Part shown: positions 7,933 through 16,183 of the stretch, one piece after another
Numbering within the stretch: position 1 is the stretch's first letter
Layout of the letters: each line of letters begins with the position of its first letter
NCBI GenBank assembly: GCA_015075365.1
Contig: JABTUN010000002.1
Location: 1,054,001-1,118,000 of the forward strand
Direction: 5' to 3'
Source of the DNA: Verrucomicrobiaceae bacterium
Lineage (GTDB): Bacteria; Verrucomicrobiota; Verrucomicrobiia; Verrucomicrobiales; Verrucomicrobiaceae
DNA: 64,000 nucleotides
Made by a program: the position numbers and the translations under genes
Notes under the pieces: model-generated
Database searches by the model: none
Told to the model about the DNA's origin: nothing
Seen by the model: the letters and a program-made list of their open reading frames with translations, nothing else

Positions 7933-7974
7933 CCCACCCTCCCCTGCCCTGCGGGCGGCGGCTCCGGCAGCGCC

Positions 7975-9597
7975 TCAGTTTCCGACCGCGGTGGCTTCTT
8001 TGAAGGGCGAGGTGACGCCGAGCGTGCTGGGCAGGAAGTCATCCGTGCGGAAGCAGGAGGCGGGAAGGCCCTCGGCGTTGATGAGATTGGCGCCCTGGGG
8101 CCAGGCGGCCCAGGCGTAGCGAACGCCGGCGGGCTGCTTCACGCTGTCATGCCACACGACGACCTCGTTGCCCTCGATCTTGGCCTTGGCCCAGACCCAT
8201 TTCTTGTCGGGGCCGGCGATCTGGAAGTGCTTCAGCTCCCCGCCGTCGCGGGTTTTGAGGCCGGTGCCGGTGTAGTCGAACTGGATGCGCACCTGGCCGC
8301 CCTGGATGGTGGAGTTGCGATACAGCGGACCGCTGGGGATGGTGCTGGCCTTGCCGTAGTCCTTGGCCAGCGCCCACAGCGCGAGACGGCGGCCGACCTC
8401 CTGCTTGTTCTTGGGATGGATGTCCTTTTCCTCGCCGATGTCGTTGGCGACGACGAGGCCGCACTTGGGCAGCGTGATGGCGGTGAGGTACTGGGCCTCC
8501 TGAAGCTCCGCCCAGGTGTCAGCCTCGCCGGCGTTGGTGCTGACGGGCTTTTTGTTTCCGTAGCTGGCGAGCTGCACGATGTAGAAGGGGAACTCGCTCT
8601 CCCAGCGCCGCCGCCAGTCGTTGATCATCGTGGGCAGCAGCTCCTGGTACTGGAAGGCGCGGCGCTGGTTTGACTCCCCCTGATACCAGATGGCTCCCTT
8701 GATGCCGTAGCCGATGAGCGGGGCCACCATGCCGTTGTAAAGCGCGGCGGGGTGATGCTGGGACTTGGACGGGTCCTCCGGCGGACGCGGCGCGGCGGGC
8801 TTGTTGAGCCTTGGCCTGCCTTCCTTGACGAGCTGTTTGTTCTGCGCGTCGATCTGCCTCACCTTCTCCTGCCAGTCAGCCTTGGCTTTTTCAAACATGG
8901 CCTGCTGGAGCTTGTCGTCCCACTTTTGGACCGCGTCCTTCCAATCGGCCAGCATCTCCGTGGCGCAGGGGCGCTCGGCGAGGGCCTCGCCGCTGGTCCA
9001 GGACTCCACCCGCGTGCCGCCCCAGGAGGTGTTGATGAGGCCCACGGGCACCTTGAGCACCTGATGCAGATGGCGGCCGAAATAAAACCCGACGGCGGAG
9101 AAGGCGCCCACGTTTTGCGGACTGGCCTCCTGCCACGTCCCTTTGCAATCAGCCTGCGGCGTGAGGCTGGGGGAACGCTCGACGGTGAACATGCGGATGG
9201 CGGGAAACTTTGCGGCGGCCATCTCCGCCTCGGCATTGAGCGTGCGGTTCACGCTCATGGCCATGTTGGACTGGCCGGAGCAGACCCACACCTCGCCGAC
9301 GAGCACGTTTTTGATCGTGAGCGTGTTCTTGCCCGCCACGACGAGGTCCGCGGGCGTGGCGCTGGCATTCAGCGGATCCAGCGTGATGCGCCACCTGCCG
9401 TCCTTGGCGGCGGTGGTGCGCTGCGTTTGCCCGCCAAAAGTCACCTTCACCGCCTCGCCGGCATCCGCCTTTCCCCACACGGGCAGCAACTGCGTCTGCT
9501 GAAGCACCATGCCGTCGGAAAAGAAGGCCGGGAGGCTGACATCGGCACGAACCGACGCGGCAAAAAAGGCGGGCAGGAGGACAAGGAGGCGTTTCAT
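7975..9597 (-). CDS. Sialate O-acetylesterase family protein (SGNH hydrolase), exported
   Basis: A 540-aa protein from the ATG at 9597, chosen because it begins a clear signal peptide (MKRLLVLLPAFFAASVRA). The nucleophile Ser is in VCSGQSNMAMSV (about residue 105), the mark of the family that removes 9-O-acetyl groups from sialic acids or acetyl groups from other glycans; GAIWYQGESN near residue 310 is a second family block. It acts in the periplasm or outside the cell. The same window encodes nonulosonic-acid synthesis (20316-23014), but many family members act on plant or algal polysaccharides, so the substrate is open. Confidence 0.9.
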   Translation of the reverse strand: MKRLLVLLPAFFAASVRADVSLPAFFSDGMVLQQTQLLPVWGKADAGEAVKVTFGGQTQRTTAAKDGRWRITLDPLNASATPADLVVAGKNTLTIKNVLVGEVWVCSGQSNMAMSVNRTLNAEAEMAAAKFPAIRMFTVERSPSLTPQADCKGTWQEASPQNVGAFSAVGFYFGRHLHQVLKVPVGLINTSWGGTRVESWTSGEALAERPCATEMLADWKDAVQKWDDKLQQAMFEKAKADWQEKVRQIDAQNKQLVKEGRPRLNKPAAPRPPEDPSKSQHHPAALYNGMVAPLIGYGIKGAIWYQGESNQRRAFQYQELLPTMINDWRRRWESEFPFYIVQLASYGNKKPVSTNAGEADTWAELQEAQYLTAITLPKCGLVVANDIGEEKDIHPKNKQEVGRRLALWALAKDYGKASTIPSGPLYRNSTIQGGQVRIQFDYTGTGLKTRDGGELKHFQIAGPDKKWVWAKAKIEGNEVVVWHDSVKQPAGVRYAWAAWPQGANLINAEGLPASCFRTDDFLPSTLGVTSPFKEATAVGN

Positions 9598-9658
9598 GAC
9601 GTGACAGGAGAAAATGCCCCTGGCGGGGACTGTCAACGCCGGCTCTGCCAGACATTTG

Positions 9659-11035
9659 TCAGCGGCGGGCCATCGCCGGCTCCAGGGCCTTGCGATAATT
9701 GACCACCGCGTCCGCGATCGCCGCCGCCACGGTCCTCTGGTAGTTGTCCGAGGCGATGAGGAGGCATTCCTTCGCATTCGTGACGAAGCCGCCCTCGAAC
9801 AGGATGCCGGGTTTCTTGATGCCGGTGAGCACGCTCCACTGGGCGCGCTTGATGCCGCGGTCCACGACCTTCACCGTGCTGAGCACCCGGGCCTGGATGG
9901 CGCTGGCGAGGGCGATGTTGGCGGAGTCCTGCTTGTTGCCGGTGGTGCCGTTCATGTTGTAGCCGCCGCCGCGGGAGATGGTGGCCGCGGCGTTCTGCGG
10001 GGTGAGCGCCCAGGTCTCGATGCCGCTGGCGGTGCTGCCGCCGGAGTTCAGGTGCAGGCTGATGAAGATGCTGTTCGGAATCTGGTTGGCGATGGAGACA
10101 CGCCCGCCAAGGCTGATGAAGGCGTCCGTGCTGCGCGTGAGCACCACCTTGAAGCCGCGCGCCATGAGCGCCGTGCGCAGGTGCTGCGCCATTTTGAGGG
10201 CGAAATCCTTTTCGTAGCCGTACACGCCGCGCGCGCCGACATCGTGACCGCCGTGGCCGGCATCCACCACCACGGTGTCAAAATACTCCGCCCCCTGGAT
10301 GTGGCTCGGGTTCAGGATCGGATCGACCAGCTTCACCAGGTCGAGGCGGGAGATGAGCGCCTTGCCGCCATGCGTCACCACGGGGAAGCTCAGGATGAAC
10401 TTCATGTTGTTCATCAGGAGCTCCTGGGAACCCACCTGCGCCTTGATGACGAGCTTGTTGGACATCAGCCAGATGTGGTTCCCCTGCTCCCGGAATCCGG
10501 TGAAGCCGAAGAGCGGGTTGTAGAAGTTCCGGATGCTCTCCAGCGTCACATAATCGCGACCGCCGATGTCGATGATGTGCCAGGGATTGCTGGCGGAAGG
10601 CTTCACCTCGCCACGCACATTGGTGGTCATCACGGCGGGTTTCTCGGCAGGCTTCGGGGCGGGCGTGGGTGCCGCCGGGTTGGGAGCCTCCTTCGGCTTG
10701 TCGGCCACTTTCGGCGCGGCGGGCTTGGTCTCCGGCTTTTTGGCGGGCGTGGTCGTTTTCGCCGTGGATTTGGCGGGGGTGGACTTCGCTGTGGATTTGG
10801 CGGTCGTGGGCTTCGGCGACGAAGATGCCGGTTGGGGCTTCTCCGGTGATTCTGGCTCGCTTTTGCCTTCCGCGGGCACCGGGGGCTTCTCCTCGCCTTT
10901 GCCGCCAAAAATCTTGGAGAAAAATCCCTTCTTCTCCTCCTCGGCGTGCAGCGGACTCGCCTGGGAGATCATGAATACCGCCACAAGGGCCGCGGCGCTG
11001 ACAAATCGGCTGTTGGAAAGGGAACCGGAGAACAT
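9659..11035 (-). CDS. N-acetylmuramoyl-L-alanine amidase (Amidase_3), exported
   Basis: A 458-aa protein from the ATG at 11035, which starts MFSGSLSNSRFVSAAALVAV, a signal-like segment ending near SPLHA. Residues about 35-150 are a Lys/Pro/Ala/Thr-rich linker with repeated STAKSTPAKS units. A middle region (about 165-270) resembles a copper-amine-oxidase-like N-terminal module. The C-terminal amidase carries the zinc ligands in VVDAGHGGHDVGARG, the Glu of GYEKD, the His of FISLHLNSGG and the catalytic Glu of ILFEGGFVTN. It cleaves the stem peptide from peptidoglycan. Longer in-frame starts overlap the divergent gpmI promoter region and are rejected. Confidence 0.9.
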   Translation of the reverse strand: MFSGSLSNSRFVSAAALVAVFMISQASPLHAEEEKKGFFSKIFGGKGEEKPPVPAEGKSEPESPEKPQPASSSPKPTTAKSTAKSTPAKSTAKTTTPAKKPETKPAAPKVADKPKEAPNPAAPTPAPKPAEKPAVMTTNVRGEVKPSASNPWHIIDIGGRDYVTLESIRNFYNPLFGFTGFREQGNHIWLMSNKLVIKAQVGSQELLMNNMKFILSFPVVTHGGKALISRLDLVKLVDPILNPSHIQGAEYFDTVVVDAGHGGHDVGARGVYGYEKDFALKMAQHLRTALMARGFKVVLTRSTDAFISLGGRVSIANQIPNSIFISLHLNSGGSTASGIETWALTPQNAAATISRGGGYNMNGTTGNKQDSANIALASAIQARVLSTVKVVDRGIKRAQWSVLTGIKKPGILFEGGFVTNAKECLLIASDNYQRTVAAAIADAVVNYRKALEPAMARR

Positions 11036-11257
11036 GCGGTCTTTTTTGAAAGGGCTTGGGAACAGTGCGGGGAGGCTTTTTATAGTCCGACGCGGCGGAT
11101 TTGGCAAACGGGGATGCAAGACCGATTTTTCGCAGATTTGCGAGCAGAGGCGCTCCGCCATGCGACCGGTTCCCGTCCCGAGCGGGCAAAAACGTGCCCT
11201 CATGCCCACGCGGCTGTCTTGACCACCGCGTAAACCTGACCCATTGACCCGCTTTCC

Positions 11258-12808
11258 ATGTCTAAAAAACCTGTTGTTCTCATCATCCGTGACGGCTGGG
11301 GCATCAACCCCGGCGGCAAAGCTCAAGCTCAAGCCAATGGCGATGCCACGCTGCTCGCGAAGACGCCGTTTCATGATCATCTTTACGCCACGTATCCTCG
11401 TGGCACCGTCAGCGCCAGCGGCGAGGACGTGGGCCTGCCGGAAGGCCAGATGGGCAACAGCGAAGTGGGTCACCTGAACCTCGGAGCGGGCCGCATCGTC
11501 TATCAGGACCTCACCCGCATCAACAAGAGCATCCGCGATGGCGAACTGGCAAAGATGCCCGTGCTCGTCGAGGCCTTCGAGAAGGCGAAAGGCAAGCGTT
11601 TGCACTTCCTCGGCCTCATCAGCGATGGCGGTGTGCATTCGCATCAGGATCACCTCGCCGCGCTTTGCAATGCGGCGAAGGCCGCGGGCGTCACCGATTT
11701 GATGGTGCATGCCATCACCGATGGTCGCGACACCTCACCGACCGGCGGTGCGGCTTACATGGCCAAGCTGGAGGCCGATTTGAAGCCGAGCGGCGCGACG
11801 ATCGCCACCGTGATTGGTCGCTACTACGCCATGGACCGCGACAAGCGCTGGGAGCGCAACAAGCTCGCCTGGGATGCCATCGTGCTCGGTCGCGGTGAAG
11901 TGCGCACCGATCTGCCGAGCGCCGCCGTGCAGGCCGCGTATCCGAAAGACCCGCGTGGCGATGAATTCATGCAGCCGATGATCTTCTCGAACGCCAACGA
12001 GCAGCGCATCCGCGATGGCGATGTCATCCTGTGGTTCAATTTCCGCGCCGACCGCGCCCGCCAGCTCAGCGAGGCCTTCCTGAAGGCCGATTTCGCCGGC
12101 TTTGACCGCGAAGTGACGCCGAAGACCGGTTACTACACGCTCACCGAATATGACGCGACTTACGTCGATCTCGGCGCTCGCGTGATTTTCGGCACCGAAA
12201 GCCTCAGCAACAACCTCGGCCAAACCATCGCCGCCGCAGGCCTCACGCAGCTCCGCGCGGCCGAAACGGAGAAATACCCGCACGTGACCTTCTTCTTCAA
12301 CAGCGGCGTCGAGGAGCCGAATCCCGGCGAGGATCGCTACCTGGCCATTTCGCCCAAAGAAGTGCCCACCTACGACAAAAAGCCGCAGATGAGCGCTCCG
12401 GACCTCACCTTCGAAGTGCTTCGCCGTTTGGAGAAATACGACGCCGTCATCATGAACTACGCCAATCCCGACATGGTCGGCCACACCGGCGTCGTCGAGG
12501 CCGGCGTGCATGCCTGCGAGACCATCGACCTCGGCGTGAAGCTCATCGTCGAGAAGGTGCTCGAACTCGGCGGCAAGCTCTTCATCACCGCCGACCACGG
12601 CAACTGCGAGCAGATGCGCAACGCCGACGGCTCCCCGCACACCGCCCACACCACGAACCTCGTCCACGGCATTTACGTCGCCGCCGATGCCGCGAACTAC
12701 ACCGTCCGCAATGGCATCCTAGCCGACATCGCCCCGACGCTGCTCGACATGCTCGGCGTGAAGCAGCCGGCAGAGATGACGGGCAAATCGCTGCTTGTGC
12801 GCAAATAG
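11258..12808 (+). CDS. gpmI: 2,3-bisphosphoglycerate-independent phosphoglycerate mutase
   Basis: A 516-aa glycolytic enzyme interconverting 3- and 2-phosphoglycerate through a phosphoserine, of normal length (about 510). The N-terminal metal Asp is in IIRDGWG, and the catalytic Ser is in GQMGNSEVGHLNLGAGR (about residue 70). The other family blocks are present: HAITDGRDTSPTGG, IGRYYAMDRDKRWER, NFRADRARQ, NYANPDMVGHTG and ITADHGNCEQM, giving the two-manganese site. Divergent from the amidase gene. Confidence 0.97.
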   Translation: MSKKPVVLIIRDGWGINPGGKAQAQANGDATLLAKTPFHDHLYATYPRGTVSASGEDVGLPEGQMGNSEVGHLNLGAGRIVYQDLTRINKSIRDGELAKMPVLVEAFEKAKGKRLHFLGLISDGGVHSHQDHLAALCNAAKAAGVTDLMVHAITDGRDTSPTGGAAYMAKLEADLKPSGATIATVIGRYYAMDRDKRWERNKLAWDAIVLGRGEVRTDLPSAAVQAAYPKDPRGDEFMQPMIFSNANEQRIRDGDVILWFNFRADRARQLSEAFLKADFAGFDREVTPKTGYYTLTEYDATYVDLGARVIFGTESLSNNLGQTIAAAGLTQLRAAETEKYPHVTFFFNSGVEEPNPGEDRYLAISPKEVPTYDKKPQMSAPDLTFEVLRRLEKYDAVIMNYANPDMVGHTGVVEAGVHACETIDLGVKLIVEKVLELGGKLFITADHGNCEQMRNADGSPHTAHTTNLVHGIYVAADAANYTVRNGILADIAPTLLDMLGVKQPAEMTGKSLLVRK

Positions 12809-12830
12809 CCGGTGACCTAATCTTGGGCCG

Positions 12831-13043
12831 ATGAGCCATCCCCTCACCATCCGCATTCCTGCCGAACTTTCCGACTGGCTGGCCAGCGAGGCCAAGCGAG
12901 CGGGGGTTTCGCCTGGAAAGCTGGTGAGGGATCAGTTGGCCAAGGCGAAGGCTGAGGCTGGAGGCAAGCCGTTCATGCAGCTCGCAGGCCGCATCAAAGG
13001 GCCGAAGAACCTCAGCCAGCGCAAAGGCTACGCCAAGGCATGA
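12831..13043 (+). CDS. Probable VapB-type antitoxin
   Basis: A 70-aa protein with the ribbon-helix-helix pattern at its N-terminus (PLTIRIPAELSDWLASEAKR, then SPGKLVRDQL) and a basic, flexible C-terminus (RIKGPKNLSQRKGYAKA) suited to wrapping a toxin. Its stop overlaps the PIN-domain start in ATGA at 13040-13043, the usual antitoxin-first layout. It is expected to neutralise the toxin and repress its own operon. Confidence 0.82.
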   Translation: MSHPLTIRIPAELSDWLASEAKRAGVSPGKLVRDQLAKAKAEAGGKPFMQLAGRIKGPKNLSQRKGYAKA

Positions 13044-13444
13044 AGGCCATCGCCGACACCGGTTTCCTCGTGGCTTTTGCGAACCGGGGCGACAAGCATC
13101 ATGCGTGGGCCTTGGCCGTGGCGCAGAACATCACCGAGCCTCTGCTTACCTGTGAGGCGGTTCTGTCGGAGACTACATTTCACCTCGGTGACGCCGTTTT
13201 GGTGCTGGCGATGATTGAGCAAGGCCTGATCAAGCTGGCTTTCGATGCAGATGAGCACCTTACGCAGCTCAACGAGCTCGCCAGCCGCTATGCCGACCGC
13301 TCACCTGACTTCGCTGATCTCTGCCTGGTCCGAATGAGTGAACTGTATCCCAAGCACTCCGTGATCACGGTGGATGGAGATTTTCGCGTTTATCGCCGCA
13401 ACAAGCGCGAGCTGATCCCTCTGATCTGTCCAAAGGGCGTATGA
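13040..13444 (+). CDS. vapC: PIN-domain ribonuclease toxin, VapC type
   Basis: A 134-aa PIN-fold protein. The acidic metal-binding residues are in place: Asp in IADTGFLVAF (residue 5), Glu in VLSETTFHL (about 45), Asp in SPDFADLCLVRM (about 95) and Asp in VITVDGDF (about 112). VapC enzymes cleave tRNA or rRNA when released from antitoxin. It overlaps both its antitoxin and the following phosphatase gene by 4 bp, so the phosphatase is coupled to the module. Confidence 0.88.
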   Translation: MKAIADTGFLVAFANRGDKHHAWALAVAQNITEPLLTCEAVLSETTFHLGDAVLVLAMIEQGLIKLAFDADEHLTQLNELASRYADRSPDFADLCLVRMSELYPKHSVITVDGDFRVYRRNKRELIPLICPKGV

Positions 13445-13776
13445 AGCTCCTCTTCCTCTGCTCCCGCAACCACTGGCGCAGCCCGACGGCGGAGGCGGTG
13501 TATCAAAATGATCCGCGGGTGGAGGTGCGCAGTGCGGGCGTGAGTGCCTCGGCGAGGCGGCGGGTGTCGGAGAAGCTGCTGCGCTGGGCGGATCTCGTGC
13601 TCGTGATGGAGGCCGCGCACAAAAAGAAGCTGCGGGAGGATTTTCCGGAGGTGTTTCACGACCTTCGCGTCGAGGTGCTGGACATCCCGGACGACCACGA
13701 GTTCATGGACCCGGCGCTCATCGAATTGATCCAAGCCAGCGTGGAACCGCTGCTCGACGATGTGTTGCCGTCTTGA
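13441..13776 (+). CDS. Short low-molecular-weight protein tyrosine phosphatase
   Basis: A 111-aa protein with the C-X5-R signature at its extreme N-terminus (LCSRNHWRSPTAE, Cys7 to Arg13) and a DIPDDHEFMDP segment near residue 85 that should carry the general-acid Asp. It belongs to a shorter subgroup than the typical 150-aa enzymes. Its start overlaps the VapC stop (ATGA), so it is translated with the toxin-antitoxin genes. The substrate is unknown; a phosphotyrosine or arginine-phosphate role is possible. Confidence 0.85.
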   Translation: MKLLFLCSRNHWRSPTAEAVYQNDPRVEVRSAGVSASARRRVSEKLLRWADLVLVMEAAHKKKLREDFPEVFHDLRVEVLDIPDDHEFMDPALIELIQASVEPLLDDVLPS

Positions 13777-13817
13777 CTTTGCCAAGGCCCGGCACACTTC
13801 ATGCGCCCCCATCCATC

Positions 13818-14378
13818 ATGCCCCAAACTCCATCGAAGCGTCTCTGGACCGTCAAACGTTCGTCCATTCACAACCGCGGCATTTTTGCCAAGCACGACAT
13901 CCCCAAAGACACACCGGTGATTGAATACATCGGCGAGAAGATCACCAAGGCCGAGTCCAGACGGCGCGGGGACGCGCTGATCGCCAAGTCAAAGAAGACA
14001 GGCGGGGCGGCGGTGTATATTTTCACCCTCAACCAGCGCTACGACATTGATGGAGCCAAGGGACGCAACCCGGCGCGCTACATCAACCATTCGTGTGATC
14101 CCAACTGCGAGGCCTACATCATCCGCGGGCGGATCTGGATCTACTCCCTGCGCGAGATCGCGGCGGGCGAGGAACTGACCTACAACTACGGCTTTGACGC
14201 GGACACCTGGGATGAGCATCCCTGCCGCTGCGGGAGCGAGCGCTGCATCGGCTACATCGTGGAGGAGAAGCAGTGGCCGAAGCTGCTGCGCATCTTTGAG
14301 AAGATGGAGGCGAAGGCGCGCGCCCAAAAGGTCAACGGCGCAACCACCGCGCTGCCCCGGAAGCGCAAGGCGGCCTGA
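13818..14378 (+). CDS. SET-domain protein (lysine methyltransferase-like)
   Basis: A 186-aa SET protein. The family blocks are clear: SSIHNRGIFAKHDIPKDTPVIEYIG, RYINHSCDPNCEA (cofactor-binding NHSC), GEELTYNYGF and a post-SET cysteine cluster CRCGSERCIG that would bind zinc with an SET-core Cys. A Lys/Arg-rich tail follows. The in-frame TTG at 13773 overlaps the preceding stop, but the ATG at 13818 starts close to the domain and is preferred. Bacterial members methylate lysines of DNA-binding or ribosomal proteins in the few known cases. Eukaryote-like architecture points to an old transfer. Confidence 0.92.
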   Translation: MPQTPSKRLWTVKRSSIHNRGIFAKHDIPKDTPVIEYIGEKITKAESRRRGDALIAKSKKTGGAAVYIFTLNQRYDIDGAKGRNPARYINHSCDPNCEAYIIRGRIWIYSLREIAAGEELTYNYGFDADTWDEHPCRCGSERCIGYIVEEKQWPKLLRIFEKMEAKARAQKVNGATTALPRKRKAA

Positions 14379-14396
14379 GCCTGCGGCTTCCCCATC

Positions 14397-15170
14397 TCAT
14401 GGCAGCCCCCACGCGGCCCTCAGCGCGGCATAATCCGCCTTGGGCAGCAGGACATAGTGCGGCGCGGCCGTCGGATCGATCCAGCGGATGAGCCGGACGA
14501 GATCAGCCTCCGCCATGGTCGTGCATCCGGCGCTGGGAATGGAGGGACCGCGGCGCACATGAAAAAAAATGGCGCTGCCGTAACCAGGGGCGGCGGGCTG
14601 CTGATTATGGCGGATTTCGAGCATCCACTTGTAAGCGGCATCACCGAGGCGCATTTTTTGTTTTTCGAACCACGGCGGGATGCCGTTGCGTGGGTCGATG
14701 CGGACATGCCGGTTGTAGTAGGGGGAGCCGGAGTCGTCCACATAGGCGTCCCAGGGCCCCACCTGGGTGTAGGGCCAGCGTGCGCCCCCCGGCGGCGTGG
14801 CAGCATAGCCAAACAGGCTGCCCAGTTGAAACACCCCTGCGGGAGCCTTCCAGTCTTTTTCGATTTTCAGCGGGACGCCGTTGGCGGGCGGCGAAAAGAC
14901 CCCACGGCCCCAAGCCATGCCCTTTTTCCCCAGGAGCACGGGGACGGCCTTGGCAAACACAGGCTGCCATGCGTCACGAGCCGAGGCGCGCTGGTAGCAC
15001 TGCATCGTGGCGGTATTTGCATTCCACGAGGCCGCCTGGGTGACAATCACCTGCCGCACGGACCTCCCCAATTGAGCCCGGGCTGGAACGGCCAGGAGAA
15101 GGCTGCCAGCCGCCAGCCAGAGAAGGCAAAAGAAAGGTTTTTTTCGGAAAGGAACTTTTTGGTATTGCAT
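14397..15170 (-). CDS. L,D-transpeptidase family (YkuD-like) protein, exported
   Basis: A 257-aa protein starting MQYQKVPFRKKPFFCLLWLA with a signal peptide ending near PARA. The catalytic segment FFHVRRGPSIPSAGCTTM (about residue 205) has the His and the Cys nucleophile of the YkuD/ErfK fold. Such enzymes cross-link peptidoglycan or anchor outer-membrane protein; this single-domain form resembles the YafK/DUF-type branch. The start at 15170 is preferred because upstream in-frame codons cross a terminator-like hairpin. Confidence 0.85.
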   Translation of the reverse strand: MQYQKVPFRKKPFFCLLWLAAGSLLLAVPARAQLGRSVRQVIVTQAASWNANTATMQCYQRASARDAWQPVFAKAVPVLLGKKGMAWGRGVFSPPANGVPLKIEKDWKAPAGVFQLGSLFGYAATPPGGARWPYTQVGPWDAYVDDSGSPYYNRHVRIDPRNGIPPWFEKQKMRLGDAAYKWMLEIRHNQQPAAPGYGSAIFFHVRRGPSIPSAGCTTMAEADLVRLIRWIDPTAAPHYVLLPKADYAALRAAWGLP

Positions 15171-15203
15171 GACGCGATGATTTTTGAATATAACCAATAA
15201 ATC

Positions 15204-15286
15204 AACCCTGCCGGGTAAATTGGCTTCAGGTTTTGGGGGTTTTTTTCCTGAGGACCGAATCCGGCAGGGTTGTTTTTTTATTTTTT
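15204..15286 (+). terminator. Long terminator-like hairpin upstream of the lipoprotein gene
   Basis: AACCCTGCCGG (15204-15214) pairs perfectly with CCGGCAGGGTT (15261-15271); CTTCAGG and CCTGAGG pair inside. It is followed by a T-rich tract (TGTTTTTTTATTTTTT). No plus-strand gene ends just upstream, so it may be an attenuator for the gene at 15356 or the 3' end of a small RNA. Confidence 0.7.
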
Positions 15287-15355
15287 GCGGCCCCGGCGGG
15301 AACATCTCGGCCATTGATTCGTCAGCGGAGACGCGTATGGAGGCCCACCCATTCC

Positions 15356-15976
15356 ATGAAACGACTCTTTTTGACCGCCCTGTGTTCTCTTGCCATCCTG
15401 GGGCTGCCCTCCTGCACGAACACCTCGACGGTAACCTTGGATTATGTGCCAGTCCCGGGTGCCGTGGTGCGCGGAGCGCCGGAATTCAGCGTCGGGGCGT
15501 TCGCCAACAAGCGCGGCGTGCCCTCCCACATCTTGGGGCGCGTGCGCCTGCCTGTCGGCATGCCGGTGGACACGATCCAGACGGCCGTGCCGGTGGAAAC
15601 GGTCGTGGCCAATGCCTTTGCCCACGCTTTGCACGAGCGAGGCATGCTGACGGAAGGCGGAGGAGCGCGCTACCTGCTGACGGGGGACGTGCTGAATCTG
15701 GATGCCCAGCTCCTGGTCCATCCCTATGCCTATGCCAAAGTGCGGGTAAACGTGGTCGAGGTGGGCGCGGGCCGCGTGTTGTTTTCAAAGGTCTATACCG
15801 GCGAACGGCAGAGCACAGCCTATCGCCCCGGAAGCGGCTCCCCGGTTCCGCTGCTGCAGGAACTGACGTCCAGGGCGCTGCAGGATGCCGTGGATCGCGC
15901 CGTGGACGACCCGGCCCTGCGTTCCCAACTGGGCGCTGGCGGCCTCCGTCCGCGCTATGTGCCGGGCATGCTATAA
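15356..15976 (+). CDS. Hypothetical lipoprotein
   Basis: A 206-aa protein with a lipoprotein signal peptide: MKRLFLTALCSLAILGLPSC, lipobox LPSC with Cys20. The mature part contains VGAFANKRGVPSHILGRVR and GARYLLTGDVLNLDAQLLVH, which resemble lipoproteins that assemble envelope or efflux-associated structures (DUF799/LptE-like), but no family is certain. It is preceded by a strong hairpin and followed, 157 bp downstream, by an intrinsic terminator before nusA. Confidence 0.75.
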   Translation: MKRLFLTALCSLAILGLPSCTNTSTVTLDYVPVPGAVVRGAPEFSVGAFANKRGVPSHILGRVRLPVGMPVDTIQTAVPVETVVANAFAHALHERGMLTEGGGARYLLTGDVLNLDAQLLVHPYAYAKVRVNVVEVGAGRVLFSKVYTGERQSTAYRPGSGSPVPLLQELTSRALQDAVDRAVDDPALRSQLGAGGLRPRYVPGML

Positions 15977-16133
15977 AAAGAAGAGCGTGGAAATACAGGG
16001 TTCGCCGATGCCAGGGGCAGATTACAGCCCCCTGTGGACGGCGTGTAATTTGAGGCTTTTTCCGCTTGCCCAGCACAGCCCCTCCCCCTATCATTCACGC
16101 TCTTTTGCAGGACAGAAATGTGCATCTTGGCCA

Positions 16134-16159
16134 GAGTGGGGTCCGCCCCGCTCTTTTTT
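16134..16159 (+). terminator. Intrinsic terminator in the nusA leader
   Basis: GAGTGGGG (16134-16141) and CCCCGCTC (16146-16153) form an 8-bp stem (one G-T pair) with a 4-nt TCCG loop, followed at once by TTTTTT. It ends 25 nt before the nusA ATG. It may end the lipoprotein transcript or attenuate nusA. Confidence 0.8.
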
Positions 16160-16183
16160 GTCTTGTGACACGACCATTTTTCT

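Larger units (their letters stand above)
7456..7974. other. Gene-free stretch between the small membrane ORF and the sialate esterase
   Basis: No convincing gene was found in this 519-bp stretch. Positions about 7500-7630 are AT-rich and could hold divergent promoters. Positions about 7755-7800 are purine-rich (repeated GAGAGAAG), and the rest carries the cloverleaf palindrome and a heptad array listed separately. Confidence 0.7.
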
